Shown piece after piece: positions 34,930 through 44,306 of a DNA stretch of 64,000 bases. The notes below the pieces were generated by a model that was not told where the DNA came from, searched no databases, and saw only the letters and a list, made by a program, of their open reading frames with translations. Origin of the DNA: Mesobacillus maritimus (GTDB taxonomy: Bacteria > Bacillota > Bacilli > Bacillales > Cytobacillaceae); assembly GCF_023715205.1 (NCBI RefSeq), contig NZ_JAMBNR010000020.1:1-64000 (forward strand). The letters run 5' to 3'. Within the stretch, counting starts at the first letter, position 1. The number at the start of each line of letters is the position of its first letter. Both the position numbers and the translations under genes were made by a program.

Positions 34930-36339
34930 TTATTCAAGGATAGGGATTCTAATCGTAAATTTTGTCCCTTGATTTTTTTCGCTCTTCACAGTAATTTCAC
35001 CATTATGCATTTCAACCAAACGCTTAACAATTGATAACCCTAGTCCAAATTCACCATATGGATTCGTTCTCCGTGATAAGTCTGCTTTATAGAAACGTCT
35101 CCAGATTTTCTCGATTTCTTCCGAATTAATTCCAATCCCAGTATCTTCAATCTCAATTACACTATCATGTCCATTCATTTTTCCTCTTAAGGTGATTGTA
35201 CCGTTCGTAGTAAATTGAATACTGTTTTTTGTTATGTTAATTAGAATTTGTAAGATTCGATCATAATCTGCAACAACCATAGCCCCTTTCTCAACATCAA
35301 GAAAGATTTCATTTCCTTTTTCCTTTGCTTGTAAATATAATTGCTCTTTGATAATTTCGAGCAATTCCTCTAATTCAATTTCTTCCTTCATTAGTTTTAC
35401 TTGGTTTGATCTTATTTTTTCGTAATCCAAATTCTCATTAACAAGCCGAATCAACCTTTTTGTTTCTTTACTAACTAAATTAATACCTTTTTCCCTTTCT
35501 TCCTCAGGAATCATGTCATTCTTTAAACCCTCAATTACCCCGCTAATCGTTGTTAGTGGAGTTCGCATTTCATGAGAGACGTCTGCCATAAATTGCCTTC
35601 TGCGATTTTCTAAGCTCTCAATTTCCTCCATCGATGTGTTGATTTTATCGACCATATGATTAAAGTCTTTCGCCAATTCTCCAATTTCATCAAAATCAGA
35701 GGAAGGGACGTTCACATGATAATTTCCTGAAGAAACCATTGAGGTTGCCGCTTGAATTTTCTTAATCCGATTTACATGAACCTCTGATAGTAGCCAACTT
35801 AAGAGCAGCGAAACTCCTAACGCAATGAGTGCGGCATAAAATAAATAATGATTAATTTGAGTAATCATTTCTTCTGTGCCCTCGATGGGAGCTGTTAATA
35901 ATATCCCCCCAACGAAGTTCCCCCGAACTATATAAGGAACCACCACAAAAGATACCTCTTTTTCAAACCGTTTCAAATCAACCTTACTTACAATGGTTTT
36001 TCCTGACTGTAACCTCTTCCACTCACTTTCCGTTAATACAAGAGCAGGCCCTCTCCAACGGATTGGGTTAAGAAGATTAATTTGTTCATCAAAAACGCTA
36101 AATTGGATATCCCTTCCAAACAGAACATTTGCGTATTGTGTAATAACTTGTTCTGGACGTTTTTCCCCTCGTTCCAATTCAAATAAAATATTTTCCCCAT
36201 AATTAATCAATTCATCTGTCTTCTCGGTGTAAACGAGGTTCTCAATATATTGAGTAAACAATAAACTTAATACGATAAAAGCGGCTAATAATACACCAAT
36301 ATGGCTAAAAATCTGTTGATACAGATATTTAACTTTCAT
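34930..36339 (-). CDS. yclK: sensor histidine kinase, YclK-like
   Basis: The 469-residue membrane kinase has TM1 (about 12-30), an extracellular sensor (about 31-165), TM2 (about 170-190), HAMP (about 191-250), a HisKA domain with the phospho-His in FMADVSHEMRTPLTT (about 255-269) and a HATPase with NITKNSIQFT, DTGIGI and GLGLSIVKRL. The partner regulator lies directly upstream and overlaps by 11 bases. Its start is set at the ATG at 36339. The pair resembles B. subtilis YclJ/YclK, which neighbours the yclNOPQ transporter there; here about 5 kb separate them. Confidence 0.88.
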   Translation of the reverse strand: MKVKYLYQQIFSHIGVLLAAFIVLSLLFTQYIENLVYTEKTDELINYGENILFELERGEKRPEQVITQYANVLFGRDIQFSVFDEQINLLNPIRWRGPALVLTESEWKRLQSGKTIVSKVDLKRFEKEVSFVVVPYIVRGNFVGGILLTAPIEGTEEMITQINHYLFYAALIALGVSLLLSWLLSEVHVNRIKKIQAATSMVSSGNYHVNVPSSDFDEIGELAKDFNHMVDKINTSMEEIESLENRRRQFMADVSHEMRTPLTTISGVIEGLKNDMIPEEEREKGINLVSKETKRLIRLVNENLDYEKIRSNQVKLMKEEIELEELLEIIKEQLYLQAKEKGNEIFLDVEKGAMVVADYDRILQILINITKNSIQFTTNGTITLRGKMNGHDSVIEIEDTGIGINSEEIEKIWRRFYKADLSRRTNPYGEFGLGLSIVKRLVEMHNGEITVKSEKNQGTKFTIRIPILE

Positions 36340-37030
36340 TCTTTTCCACCGACTCATCAAATTTATAACCAACTCCCCAAACGGTGTGGACAAGTGGTTG
36401 AGTCGGAGTGCCTAGTTTCTTTCGTAGCCTTTTCACATGAACGTCAACTGTTCGTTCATCTCCATAAAACTGGTAGCCCCATACTCTTTCTAATAATTGT
36501 TCTCGAGTGAACACTTGACGAGGATGTTGAGCAAAATAAGTTAACAAATCAAATTCTTTGGGTGTTAAATTGCTCACCAGGTTTCCATCTAAAAAAACCT
36601 CGCGTGAATCCTTATCAATTTTTAAATGCTTTGTATGGAGAATACTTTTATGATCTTCCGTACTATTTTTTTGATAGCGTCGCGAAACTGCCTTGATACG
36701 GGCCATTAGCGCTAGTGGGCTGAAAGGTTTTGTTACATAATCATCTGCTCCCATTTCAAGCCCTAACACTTGGTCTGATTCGCTATCTTTTGCCGTTAAC
36801 ATTATGATTGGGACTTCACTATTATCTTGGCGAATTTTCCGACAGAGTGTGACACCGTCCATACCAGGTAACATCCAATCGACAATTAAAAGATCCCACG
36901 TCCCTGTTTTAAATTCGTTATATCCTTTTAGACCATCATGGACGAAAGTTCCATCCATCCCTTCCTTTTGGAAAAACATTTCAATCATTTCACAAACACT
37001 TTCATTATCTTCTATCACTAAAATTCTCAT
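36329..37030 (-). CDS. yclJ: OmpR-family response regulator, YclJ-like
   Basis: The 233-residue regulator has a receiver domain (about 1-115) with the acidic pair IEDNE, phospho-acceptor Asp in LLIVDWMLPGMDG (about 47-59) and Lys in GADDYVTKPFSP. A winged-helix DNA-binding domain (about 130-228) carries TPKEFDLLTYFAQHPRQVF and GDERTVDVHVKRLRKKL. It strongly resembles YclJ. It is co-transcribed with and upstream of the kinase, overlapping its start. Confidence 0.92.
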   Translation of the reverse strand: MRILVIEDNESVCEMIEMFFQKEGMDGTFVHDGLKGYNEFKTGTWDLLIVDWMLPGMDGVTLCRKIRQDNSEVPIIMLTAKDSESDQVLGLEMGADDYVTKPFSPLALMARIKAVSRRYQKNSTEDHKSILHTKHLKIDKDSREVFLDGNLVSNLTPKEFDLLTYFAQHPRQVFTREQLLERVWGYQFYGDERTVDVHVKRLRKKLGTPTQPLVHTVWGVGYKFDESVEKNES

Positions 37031-37162
37031 TTTAATCTCCTCATCATTTCCAACTTTCTATTTTAACGTAGCTCTTCCACCTTTGTTATTCAAGCAGTAC
37101 CAACGATATTTACATATTTTTTCTTTCTTTATTAATAATTTGTTCATACTCTTTGTTCAAAG

Positions 37163-37963
37163 CTAGATTAATTCTGTCCCCTCTAGTCTTTCCAAGATTT
37201 TGCGTTTTTGGTATAGCATAATTCCAGACTCTGCTACATCATGAATCATTGATCGGTTCGCAAATGCTCCAAAGAGAATTCCCGCAATTGGAATCATTTG
37301 CAACAATTTCTTCCATCCAAATTGATCCATATAAGTGACCGTTACTTCCCTCCATCCTTGGAGTTGCGAAATCATCTCTTGTGATTGCACTTCACCATAA
37401 CTAGATAATTCATTTAAAATCGCTTCTTTCCCGACAATGTCACTTGAAGAGAATTGGAGACATTTTAGGATAAAAATTCTTTCTTTTCGATCATTCGGGT
37501 CATAACCATGTAAAATCGCAATATCTTGGAGCGTTTTTAAAGAAAGTGTTAACAAAGCAGGAATGTCAATTGCCAACGTAAAAAGACCACCGATGCCTGT
37601 CCCCGCTCCTTGAGCAGTTGCTACCTTTTTTTGCTGATCTGCAAGACTTAAAGACAGTTCCTTCATATCTTTTACAGAGATTTGTTGTAAATCAGCAAGG
37701 TTGTTTACCTCTGTTCCAGTTTTCCTCTCAACTAACTTTAAAACCCTCTTTTCATTTGAAAGATATCTCCCACCATTTTGGATATAATTCCCCAACTCAT
37801 CTAGAAGAAGACTTATTTTTTCTTGGATAAATTTTGGCGTCAACTTATCTAGCATCTTAAATGGAAGTCGACCGAGACGCTCCCAAAACCATAAACCCTT
37901 TTGGTCTTTTTCCCATTTTTCAATTGTCGTAAGTTCGTTTAATAGTTCGTCGCGCGTTTCCAT
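37163..37963 (-). CDS. EcsC family protein
   Basis: The 266-residue protein matches the EcsC family: an N-terminal helical region, GAGTGIGGLFTLAIDIPALLTLSLKTLQDIAILHGYD (about 117-153) as family core and a C-terminal hydrophobic segment around IPIAGILFGAFANRSMI. EcsC proteins accompany the EcsAB transporter in some bacteria, but their biochemical role is unknown. The start ATG at 37963 has only a weak ribosome-binding site. It stands alone between the two-component system and an MFS transporter. Confidence 0.83.
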   Translation of the reverse strand: METRDELLNELTTIEKWEKDQKGLWFWERLGRLPFKMLDKLTPKFIQEKISLLLDELGNYIQNGGRYLSNEKRVLKLVERKTGTEVNNLADLQQISVKDMKELSLSLADQQKKVATAQGAGTGIGGLFTLAIDIPALLTLSLKTLQDIAILHGYDPNDRKERIFILKCLQFSSSDIVGKEAILNELSSYGEVQSQEMISQLQGWREVTVTYMDQFGWKKLLQMIPIAGILFGAFANRSMIHDVAESGIMLYQKRKILERLEGTELI

Positions 37964-38107
37964 TCTCTAATCCCCTATCGTATGTTTCTAGTTGTATGAC
38001 GTTTTATATTTATCAAAGGTTTCATTGGGAGATAAACCGAAATAGACTCTATTTGTGTGAAGCCAATGCAATAGAAATCTACCAATTTTTCTTACTACAT
38101 AAGAAAA

Positions 38108-38129
38108 AACCACATCAAAAGATGCGGTT
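38108..38129 (-). terminator. terminator of MFS transporter gene
   Basis: AACCACATC (38108-38116) and GATGCGGTT (38121-38129) form a 9-bp stem around AAAA, with one G-U in RNA. On the minus strand it is followed by TTTTTTC. Confidence 0.82.
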
Positions 38130-38137
38130 AAGTTAGA

Positions 38138-39325
38138 CTAATGGGGTTGTTTATTCTTCATTAAGATAGAAATATACAATAATATTGAGATAAGGACTGA
38201 AATTCCTGATGTTAAATAAATACTAGAATATCCCCAAAGATGACCAATTTGTCCAAAGAGAATCGCACCAACACCAACCCCAAGGTCAAAGAATGAGAAA
38301 AATGTGGCATTGGCCATTCCTTTTCTATTAGCAGGTGCTTTTTCAACTGCCCAAGCCTGTAAAGCTGGTTGAATCGAACCGAACCCAAGACCATAAAAGG
38401 CAGCTGCTACAAAAAGCGTCAAACTATTTGGAAGCCAAGCTAATAAGAGCATTGCAATCAAAATCAGTGTAGTTCCCGGTATAAAAACAGCTCGATGGCC
38501 TTTACGGTCGTATATTTGTCCAGCAAATGTCCTAGAGATCATTAGGAAGAGTGCATATAACAAAAAGTACCACTCAATCCCCATAACCCCTTTTTGGGTC
38601 GAATATAATGGAAGAAATGTAGCAATACCTCCGAAAGTAACCGTAATAAAAAACAATAATAAGGATGGCTGTAATGCACTTTTTTCATATACATCCCATT
38701 TTGCCTTTTGAACAGGCACACTGGGTTTCTCAACCTCTCGATAATGAATTCTTGTCGCCATTATAAAAGCAATGAGACCGAGCAGCGCACAGAATAAAAA
38801 TAAGGCTTTAAAAGACAAGACTCCTACAAGAGCTAGTCCTAGTGTTGGACCTAGCGCCAAAGCAAGATTTCCTGAGAGTCCATAATATCCTAAGCCCTCT
38901 CCTCTTCGACTTGCTGGCACAACGTCTGTCGCAATCGTCCCGGAAGCGGTTGTTGAAAACCCCCAACCAACTCCTTGAATAATTCTTAGTAAAAACAAAA
39001 GAATGATTCCGCCTGCAAACCCGAACAACCCTACTGAAATGACAAAAATAAGCAGGCCATACAAATAAACAAATTTCCGTCCTTTTGTTTCAAGAGCATG
39101 ACCAGCGTATGGTCGAAGCAAAAGTGAAGAAAAAGTAAAGATTCCCACCACGAGTCCGATCAGTTGATCATTTCCCCCAAGATGTTCCACAAACAGCGGA
39201 ATCGTCGGAAGTGTCATTTGAAATCCAAGAAAAATAAAAAAATTAGCAAAACAGATTAAAACAAAGTCTTTCGTCCAAATTTTTTCCTTTCCGACATTAT
39301 TTTTGCTAACAAGTTGTTTCTCCAT
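38138..39325 (-). CDS. MFS transporter
   Basis: The 395-residue major facilitator has 12 predicted helices. The loop 2-3 motif is represented by RPYAGHALETKGRKFVY (about 72-88), and LRIIQGVGWGFSTTASGTIATDVVPASRRGEGLGYYG (about 112-148) is characteristic of drug/metabolite efflux MFS proteins of the YfkF/YwoG type. The second half has GQIYDRKGHRAVF. The substrate is unknown. Start ATG at 39325 follows GAAGGA. It ends in its own terminator. Confidence 0.9.
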   Translation of the reverse strand: MEKQLVSKNNVGKEKIWTKDFVLICFANFFIFLGFQMTLPTIPLFVEHLGGNDQLIGLVVGIFTFSSLLLRPYAGHALETKGRKFVYLYGLLIFVISVGLFGFAGGIILLFLLRIIQGVGWGFSTTASGTIATDVVPASRRGEGLGYYGLSGNLALALGPTLGLALVGVLSFKALFLFCALLGLIAFIMATRIHYREVEKPSVPVQKAKWDVYEKSALQPSLLLFFITVTFGGIATFLPLYSTQKGVMGIEWYFLLYALFLMISRTFAGQIYDRKGHRAVFIPGTTLILIAMLLLAWLPNSLTLFVAAAFYGLGFGSIQPALQAWAVEKAPANRKGMANATFFSFFDLGVGVGAILFGQIGHLWGYSSIYLTSGISVLISILLYISILMKNKQPH

Positions 39326-39393
39326 ATAATCCTTCTCTCTATGTTCATTCGTTTTAATATGACAATTGTCTGTCTAGCCCTTTATACCTCACT

Positions 39394-40650
39394 TTAAATA
39401 ATCATTTTAAAGATGGTTAGTACTAAACCAATAAAAAAGCCACAAACAGCACCATTAACCCGTATCCACTGGATATCTTTCCCAATATGATTTTCCATCA
39501 TATCAATTAATGTCTCAGTCTCTAATTTATCTAGGTTTTCCTTTACTAAAGCCCCAATCTTTGAATGGTTCCTTTCAATTAATAAGGCCACTTGTGAATG
39601 GATCCACTTTTCGATAGCAGTAACCTTACTGTCATCCGCCTCTAAATCTGTAAGAAAGCGAAGAATCATTGGGATTACTTTTTTATCAACAAAATCCTCT
39701 TGGTTCACATACTGTACCATTCTTTCCTTTGCTTTATCCAATAATTGGTTTAATGGGCTTTCAAGTTTCAGATCATCAACCAGTCTATCTTTCCAGTCGT
39801 TGATTTCGTTCATGAGTTGCTCCCGCTTATCAATTTCAACCAGTTCTTTTCGAATCCATTCTAAAATCAACATTCGATAGCGGTTATCTGCTTTTCTAAC
39901 ATTGCGAATACGGTTCAATAGAAAAGTTTGCATCATTTGACCTAATCGTTCCTCATTCATAAACTGATTAAATGATTGAATGGCAAACTTAAGGAGGCCA
40001 TCTGCTTCACTTGTTTCAATTAGCTGTTTCCCTAATTTCCCCATTGTCTGTTTCGCTTCAGCTGTTTTCGCCCACTTTTCTGTTTCTTGTAAAATATAGT
40101 CAAACGCCGATTCATCATAACCGCGGGTAACAATTCCATCAGCCACCGACTTCAAAAACCTTGGAGCATCGACATCATATAAGTAATGCTTTATTTCTTT
40201 TTCTAATAGCGGTGATAATTGTTCAAAGTTCATCTTCTCAATTGTTTCATTCAAGAACCTTTGAATAATCGCTTTTGTATAAGTCGAATCCAATTCTTTA
40301 CGAATAATATTTAAGATTTTATCTGTAAAACTAATTTTTTTCATTTTCTCGGTAATACTTGTCACCGTTAACCACTCATTCTCCAACATACGTACCAACG
40401 CCTTGGTAATTCGATCCCGATTTTTCGGTAGTAGAGCGGTATGAGGGATTGGTATTCCTAGTGGATGTCGAAACAAAGCCGTAACTGCAAACCAGTCTGC
40501 TAGCCCACCGACTAGTCCTGCTTCAAATCCGCCTTGTAACAACCTTCCCCATAATTGGTCTTGAACAGGAATCGTTGTCAAAAACCCCGCTCCCATGATG
40601 GCTAATGATATACCAGCTAAGTATCTTGATTTCTTCTCTTGTTTATTCAT
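39394..40650 (-). CDS. DUF445 family membrane-associated protein
   Basis: The 418-residue DUF445 protein (YheB-like) has the diagnostic N-terminal block GGFEAGLVGGLADWFAVTALFRHPLGIPIPHTALLPKNRDRI (about 40-81). This is followed by a long helical coiled middle section (about 100-385) and a C-terminal helix VNGAVCGFFIGLVLTIF. Both ends are membrane-embedded. No function is established for the family. The start ATG follows AGGGAG. Confidence 0.9.
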   Translation of the reverse strand: MNKQEKKSRYLAGISLAIMGAGFLTTIPVQDQLWGRLLQGGFEAGLVGGLADWFAVTALFRHPLGIPIPHTALLPKNRDRITKALVRMLENEWLTVTSITEKMKKISFTDKILNIIRKELDSTYTKAIIQRFLNETIEKMNFEQLSPLLEKEIKHYLYDVDAPRFLKSVADGIVTRGYDESAFDYILQETEKWAKTAEAKQTMGKLGKQLIETSEADGLLKFAIQSFNQFMNEERLGQMMQTFLLNRIRNVRKADNRYRMLILEWIRKELVEIDKREQLMNEINDWKDRLVDDLKLESPLNQLLDKAKERMVQYVNQEDFVDKKVIPMILRFLTDLEADDSKVTAIEKWIHSQVALLIERNHSKIGALVKENLDKLETETLIDMMENHIGKDIQWIRVNGAVCGFFIGLVLTIFKMII

Positions 40651-40810
40651 AAAATCTCCCTCAACCTATGTAATAATCTTCCTATATTATTGTATAGTTT
40701 TCTTCCATTTTCAAACATCTATCAAAACAATTTTCATTCTTTTTTCAAACTATATTCAAAAATCTCTTTGTAATCCCCTCTAAACCATCAACTTGCAAAT
40801 GCAAAATGAA

Positions 40811-40987
40811 GGCGTAAAGTTTGTTGTTAAAATCCTAAAACTGATTTTAACGTAAAATAAGCCCTTTCACTAAGTGACTACTTAGTTTGTAAGCTCTTTT
40901 CTTATCTTGTAAACGACTTTGGAATGGAATCATAGCTAAATCATTCTATATTTCCTTTAAAAAGGAACAATCTTTGAGAAAAGAGCC
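40811..40987 (-). mobile_element. MITE-like element, copy E
   Basis: This 177-bp copy lies in inverse orientation. It begins GGCGTAAAGTTTGTTG (a seven-base TGTTTTC segment is lost from the terminal repeat) and ends AATCTTTGAGAAAAGAGCC. The internal hairpin GTTAAAATC...GATTTTAAC is perfect. It is flanked by AAAATGAA (40803-40810) and AAAATAAA (40988-40995), a 7/8 match to an 8-bp duplication. Confidence 0.88.
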
Positions 40988-40992
40988 AAAAT

Positions 40993-41022
40993 AAAAAGCC
41001 TGGGGCAAAATCCAGACTTTTT
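40993..41022 (-). terminator. terminator of zupT
   Basis: AAAAAGCCTGG pairs with CCAGACTTTTT with one mismatch. It is T-rich on both exits and abuts the end of MITE copy E, about 65 bases past the zupT stop. Confidence 0.75.
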
Positions 41023-41086
41023 ACATATCTTATTCATGGCGAAGTTGAATCACTCAGTTATTCTTCATTTACGAAGGCTCTTTTCT

Positions 41087-41890
41087 TCAAATAAATAATA
41101 GTAAACTAAGTGCCATTAAAGCCATCCCACCAATAAGCCCGTAGATGGATAAATGTGCTTCATCATACTTTTTCGCAGCCGGTAGCAATTCATCTAGTGA
41201 GATAAAAACCATAATTCCCGCCACAGCCGCGAAAATAATCCCAAACATAATATCGTTCAGAAAAGGCATTAGGAAGAGAAACGCAACAATCGCTCCAATT
41301 GGCTCGGAAAGTCCAGACAAAAATGATAGTTTAAAAGCCTTTTTCTTATCACCTGTTGCAAAATAGACAGGAACAGATACCGCAATCCCTTCTGGAATAT
41401 TGTGAATGGCAATCGCAACCGCAATCGCAACCCCCAAAGCTGGATCCTGTATGGCTGAAGTAAATGTTGCAATTCCTTCAGGGAAGTTATGAATGCCAAT
41501 CGCCAAAGCGGTAAAAACACCCATTTTCAGCAAAGCTGGATCTTGGTCCACCTGACCTTTGTTCATATCCTCAACCTTTTTCAGTTCATGAGGATTGCTT
41601 TGTTTTGGGATAAATTTGTCAATCAGCGCTATTAGCAGCATTCCTCCGAAAAAACCACCAACTGTAACCCAGTGGCCTAATTCACCCAATTCACTTGTTA
41701 GAGCATCTTGTGCTTTAACGAAAATTTCAATCATCGATACATATATCATCACACCTGCTGAAAAACCCAGAGCCAATGATAAGAAGCGTGTATTTGTTCT
41801 TGAAGTAAAGAAAGCTAAGATACTGCCAATTCCTGTTGCCAACCCAGCCATCAATGTAAGGCCAAAGGCAAACAATATATTTTCTGGCAT
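41087..41890 (-). CDS. zupT: ZIP-family zinc transporter ZupT
   Basis: The 267-residue ZIP transporter has eight helices. The paired metal-binding motifs are FTALAIGIHNFPEGIATF (about 124-141) in TM4 and VAIAIHNIPEGIAVSV (about 158-173) in TM5, typical of ZupT. It imports Zn2+ and, with lower specificity, Fe2+ or Mn2+. No zinc-regulator (Zur) box was found upstream. The start ATG follows GGAGGA. Confidence 0.93.
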   Translation of the reverse strand: MPENILFAFGLTLMAGLATGIGSILAFFTSRTNTRFLSLALGFSAGVMIYVSMIEIFVKAQDALTSELGELGHWVTVGGFFGGMLLIALIDKFIPKQSNPHELKKVEDMNKGQVDQDPALLKMGVFTALAIGIHNFPEGIATFTSAIQDPALGVAIAVAIAIHNIPEGIAVSVPVYFATGDKKKAFKLSFLSGLSEPIGAIVAFLFLMPFLNDIMFGIIFAAVAGIMVFISLDELLPAAKKYDEAHLSIYGLIGGMALMALSLLLFI

Positions 41891-42162
41891 TTAAAATCCT
41901 CCCAATCTTCCTAGATTCATCTAACCCTGTTTTCAGTCTATGCACAAATCTAAGAATGTTTCCTATAGGAAACATTTTAAACGTCGGTAAAATCATTGGT
42001 CAAGGGAAACAGTTTAAGTAAGGTTCCTTCCAGATATAATTTCGCAAAACATTAGGTCAATTTTCACGAATTTAATTGGATTTTTAGTGTTATTCGTATG
42101 TCCTCGCTGAAGGTACGAATATGTTTTTACAGCCGAAGCTTCATTACAGTCTCACAAAAAAA

Positions 42163-42191
42163 CTCTTATTCTAATCAACTTAGAACAAGAG
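42163..42191 (-). terminator. terminator of chromate transporter pair
   Basis: CTCTTATTCTAA (42163-42174) pairs with TTAGAACAAGAG (42180-42191). On the minus strand it runs into seven T residues. The stem overlaps the stop codon of the second chromate transporter gene. Confidence 0.83.
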
Positions 42192-42705
42192 CTCCATATA
42201 TTAGTGCACCTACAATGATATAGGCCGGGTGTACTTTCATTCTCTCCATTAAAAGATAACTAACCCCTCCGATTAAAACTGTATGTAAGGAACCAATATC
42301 CTCAGAAGATGAGTGGAAAAACTCATAAGTCATAACTCCAAGTAATACAGCAATTACAGGTCGAACAACAATCGTTAATCTCTTGACCTTAGGTGACTCC
42401 TTATACCGCATTAAAAAGCCAAGCAAACCAAGCATAAGTATAAGCGAAGGAGCAACTGTCGCGAAAATCCCTACTGCTGCTCCAAATATCCCTCCTTGGA
42501 TATAACCTATATATCCAGCCATTTTTGTCGCAATTGGTCCCGGCAACGTATTTCCTAAAGCAAGTACTTCGCTAAATTCATTAACAGACATCCAGCCATA
42601 TTCATCGACAACCTCATTTTCAATGAGCGGAATGGATGCTGGACCACCTCCATAACCTAAAATACCTGGGATAAAAAAAGCCAAGAAAATCTGCGCATAT
42701 ATCAT
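42175..42705 (-). CDS. chrB: chromate transporter, short CHR-family subunit 2
   Basis: The 176-residue half-length ChrA-family membrane protein has GILGYGGGPASIPLIENEVV (about 14-33), SVNEFSEVLALGNTLPGPIATKMAGYIGY (about 40-68) and three further helices. Short CHR proteins work as pairs of opposite topology, as with B. subtilis YwrB/YwrA, to export chromate. It lies 88 bases downstream of the first subunit on the same strand. The start ATG follows AAAAGGAA. Confidence 0.9.
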   Translation of the reverse strand: MIYAQIFLAFFIPGILGYGGGPASIPLIENEVVDEYGWMSVNEFSEVLALGNTLPGPIATKMAGYIGYIQGGIFGAAVGIFATVAPSLILMLGLLGFLMRYKESPKVKRLTIVVRPVIAVLLGVMTYEFFHSSSEDIGSLHTVLIGGVSYLLMERMKVHPAYIIVGALIYGALVLS

Positions 42706-42793
42706 CTGTTCCTTTTCCCCTTTTGCTGGTCGTTTTTTGCCTACAGCCTTAAGTTTTTCACAGCTTGCTTACGCTATACCTTCACTTTCCCGC

Positions 42794-43348
42794 TTAAGTC
42801 TTTTCAGCCGGAGGATTTTTCTTTAGGAGTGCGCCAACTAATAGGACAAAAATGAGAATAGCAGGATGAAGATTGATCCCTTCTAGCAAAACAAGGCTAA
42901 TGAGAATGAGCACAGATGACCATCCCCAACCAAGCTTGGATTTACCTGACTTTTTTATAAATCCCCAAGTAAGCACAAAAAGCATTACCGCAACCACAGG
43001 AACTACCGCTTCTGCCATTCCATTTACCCACGGCTCATCTTTATAAGCATTCAAACTTGTCAATAGGAGGATCATGAGGATAATCGTGGGGACCACAGTG
43101 GCAATTAAGGCATTAAACATTCCCGTTATCCCGCCGACCCGATAACCAATATAACCTGCCATTTTAGTCGCTACCGGACCTGGGAGAGCATTTCCTAATG
43201 CCAAAATGTCACTGAATTCATCAGAAGTTAACCATTTATATTTTTCCACAACTTCTTTATGAACTAAGGGGATAGAAGAAGGCCCCCCGCCATACCCTAG
43301 TAAACCCACTCGGAAAAATGCCATAAATAGCTTCGATTGCTTCTTCAT
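42794..43348 (-). CDS. chrA: chromate transporter, short CHR-family subunit 1
   Basis: The 184-residue partner of the preceding entry shows the same signature: GLLGYGGGPSSIPLVHKEVV (about 16-35) and LTSDEFSDILALGNALPGPVATKMAGYIGYRVGG (about 41-74). The two subunits are clearly paralogous. ATG at 43348 is preferred over the upstream GTG because AAAGGTGA is spaced for it. It sits downstream of ktrC on the same strand with a 70-base gap. Confidence 0.9.
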   Translation of the reverse strand: MKKQSKLFMAFFRVGLLGYGGGPSSIPLVHKEVVEKYKWLTSDEFSDILALGNALPGPVATKMAGYIGYRVGGITGMFNALIATVVPTIILMILLLTSLNAYKDEPWVNGMAEAVVPVVAVMLFVLTWGFIKKSGKSKLGWGWSSVLILISLVLLEGINLHPAILIFVLLVGALLKKNPPAEKT

Positions 43349-43421
43349 CTTTTTCACCTTTTTAATAGGACATAGTCATACTAACTGTTGTTAATTAACT
43401 TAGGAGTATAAACTCAACCTC

Positions 43422-44078
43422 TTATATAAGATTGGTGAAATTTTCAAGATCCTTGTTCTCACCAATCACTAACAAAATATCATCACTTTCTAGGTTTTCT
43501 TCAGGATCCGGAGATATATTAATTTTGGATTTCTCTTTTATAGCGACTACCGTTACATTAAATCTTGCCCTTAAATCAAGTTCCCGCAGGTTCTTCCCTG
43601 TCATACTTCTAGGAACATGAATTTCTTCAATACTGTATTGTTCTGAAAGCTCAATAAAATTCAACACATTTGGGGCAGCCATCAAATGATGCGCCACTCT
43701 TTCTCCCATATCTTTTTCCGGGAAAATCACCTTGTCAGCCCCAATTTTTGCTAGGACCTGACCATGATTTTTACTTAATGCTTTTGCAATTACATGCTTC
43801 ACATCTAATTCTTTCAGTAATAATACTGTTAATATACTCGCCTGAATGTCATCCCCAATTGCGACAATCACGGTATCAAAATTTCGTATTCCTACTTCTT
43901 TCATTGTCTCTATTTCTGTTGAATCCCCAATCACAGCATAAGAAACAGTATCTTTATGGTCATTGATGGTTTCACTATTTTTATCAATGGCTAGCACTTC
44001 ATTGCCCTCTTTATAAAGAGTTGCTGCTACACTTGAACCAAATCTCCCCATCCCAATAACCGCATATTGTCTCTTCAA
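43422..44078 (-). CDS. ktrC: Ktr potassium-uptake gating subunit (RCK/TrkA-N)
   Basis: The 218-residue RCK protein has an N-terminal Rossmann domain with GMGRFGSSVA (about 9-18) and the acidic NAD/ATP ligand in VLAIDKN, DTVIVAIGDDIQASILTVLLLKE (about 67-89), and a C-terminal RCK_C domain (about 135-218) that in KtrA/KtrC binds c-di-AMP. It gates a KtrB/KtrD pore encoded elsewhere. TTG at 44078 is chosen because it is correctly spaced from TTAGGAGG and yields the family start MKxxxAVIG; an ATG three codons earlier abuts the ribosome-binding site. Confidence 0.9.
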   Translation of the reverse strand: MKRQYAVIGMGRFGSSVAATLYKEGNEVLAIDKNSETINDHKDTVSYAVIGDSTEIETMKEVGIRNFDTVIVAIGDDIQASILTVLLLKELDVKHVIAKALSKNHGQVLAKIGADKVIFPEKDMGERVAHHLMAAPNVLNFIELSEQYSIEEIHVPRSMTGKNLRELDLRARFNVTVVAIKEKSKINISPDPEENLESDDILLVIGENKDLENFTNLI

Positions 44079-44143
44079 ACTCGCCATTCCTCCTAACCAA
44101 TATGTTTAGCCTCTCTGACTCTATCCCTTTTAACATCTGTAGG

Positions 44144-44305
44144 TCAAGATTGAAAGTAGGAAAAGTATGGGAGGACCAAAGCGATAACAGCAAGAAAAAG
44201 AACCGCCATGGCCCCTATTTTATTTTTCTGCTTCCATAAAGACAAGGCAAACCCTACAGTGTAAACAAACACAATACATACGGCAATTACAATAAAAGCG
44301 TTCAT
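44144..44305 (-). CDS. small two-helix membrane protein, candidate germinant-receptor D subunit
   Basis: The 53-residue ORF reads MNAFIVIAVCIVFVYTVGFA then a basic loop WKQKNKIGA and a second helix MAVLFLAVIALVLPYF, ending FQS. Its start codon is one base after the gerC stop (TAACATG), so it is translationally coupled to the germinant-receptor operon. Small proteins with two helices encoded at Ger operons in Bacillus have been described as D subunits that modulate germination. The match is by size, topology and position, as no sequence signature exists. It would be missed by a 60-codon cut-off. Confidence 0.7.
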   Translation of the reverse strand: MNAFIVIAVCIVFVYTVGFALSLWKQKNKIGAMAVLFLAVIALVLPYFSYFQS

Positions 44306-44306
44306 G

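Larger units (their letters stand above)
40651..41086. other. intergenic region with MITE copy E and terminator
   Basis: About 435 bases between the DUF445 start and the ZupT stop. It contains MITE-like copy E (40811-40987) and a terminator (40993-41022). The rest is AT-rich upstream sequence of DUF445 with no recognised operator. Confidence 0.5.
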
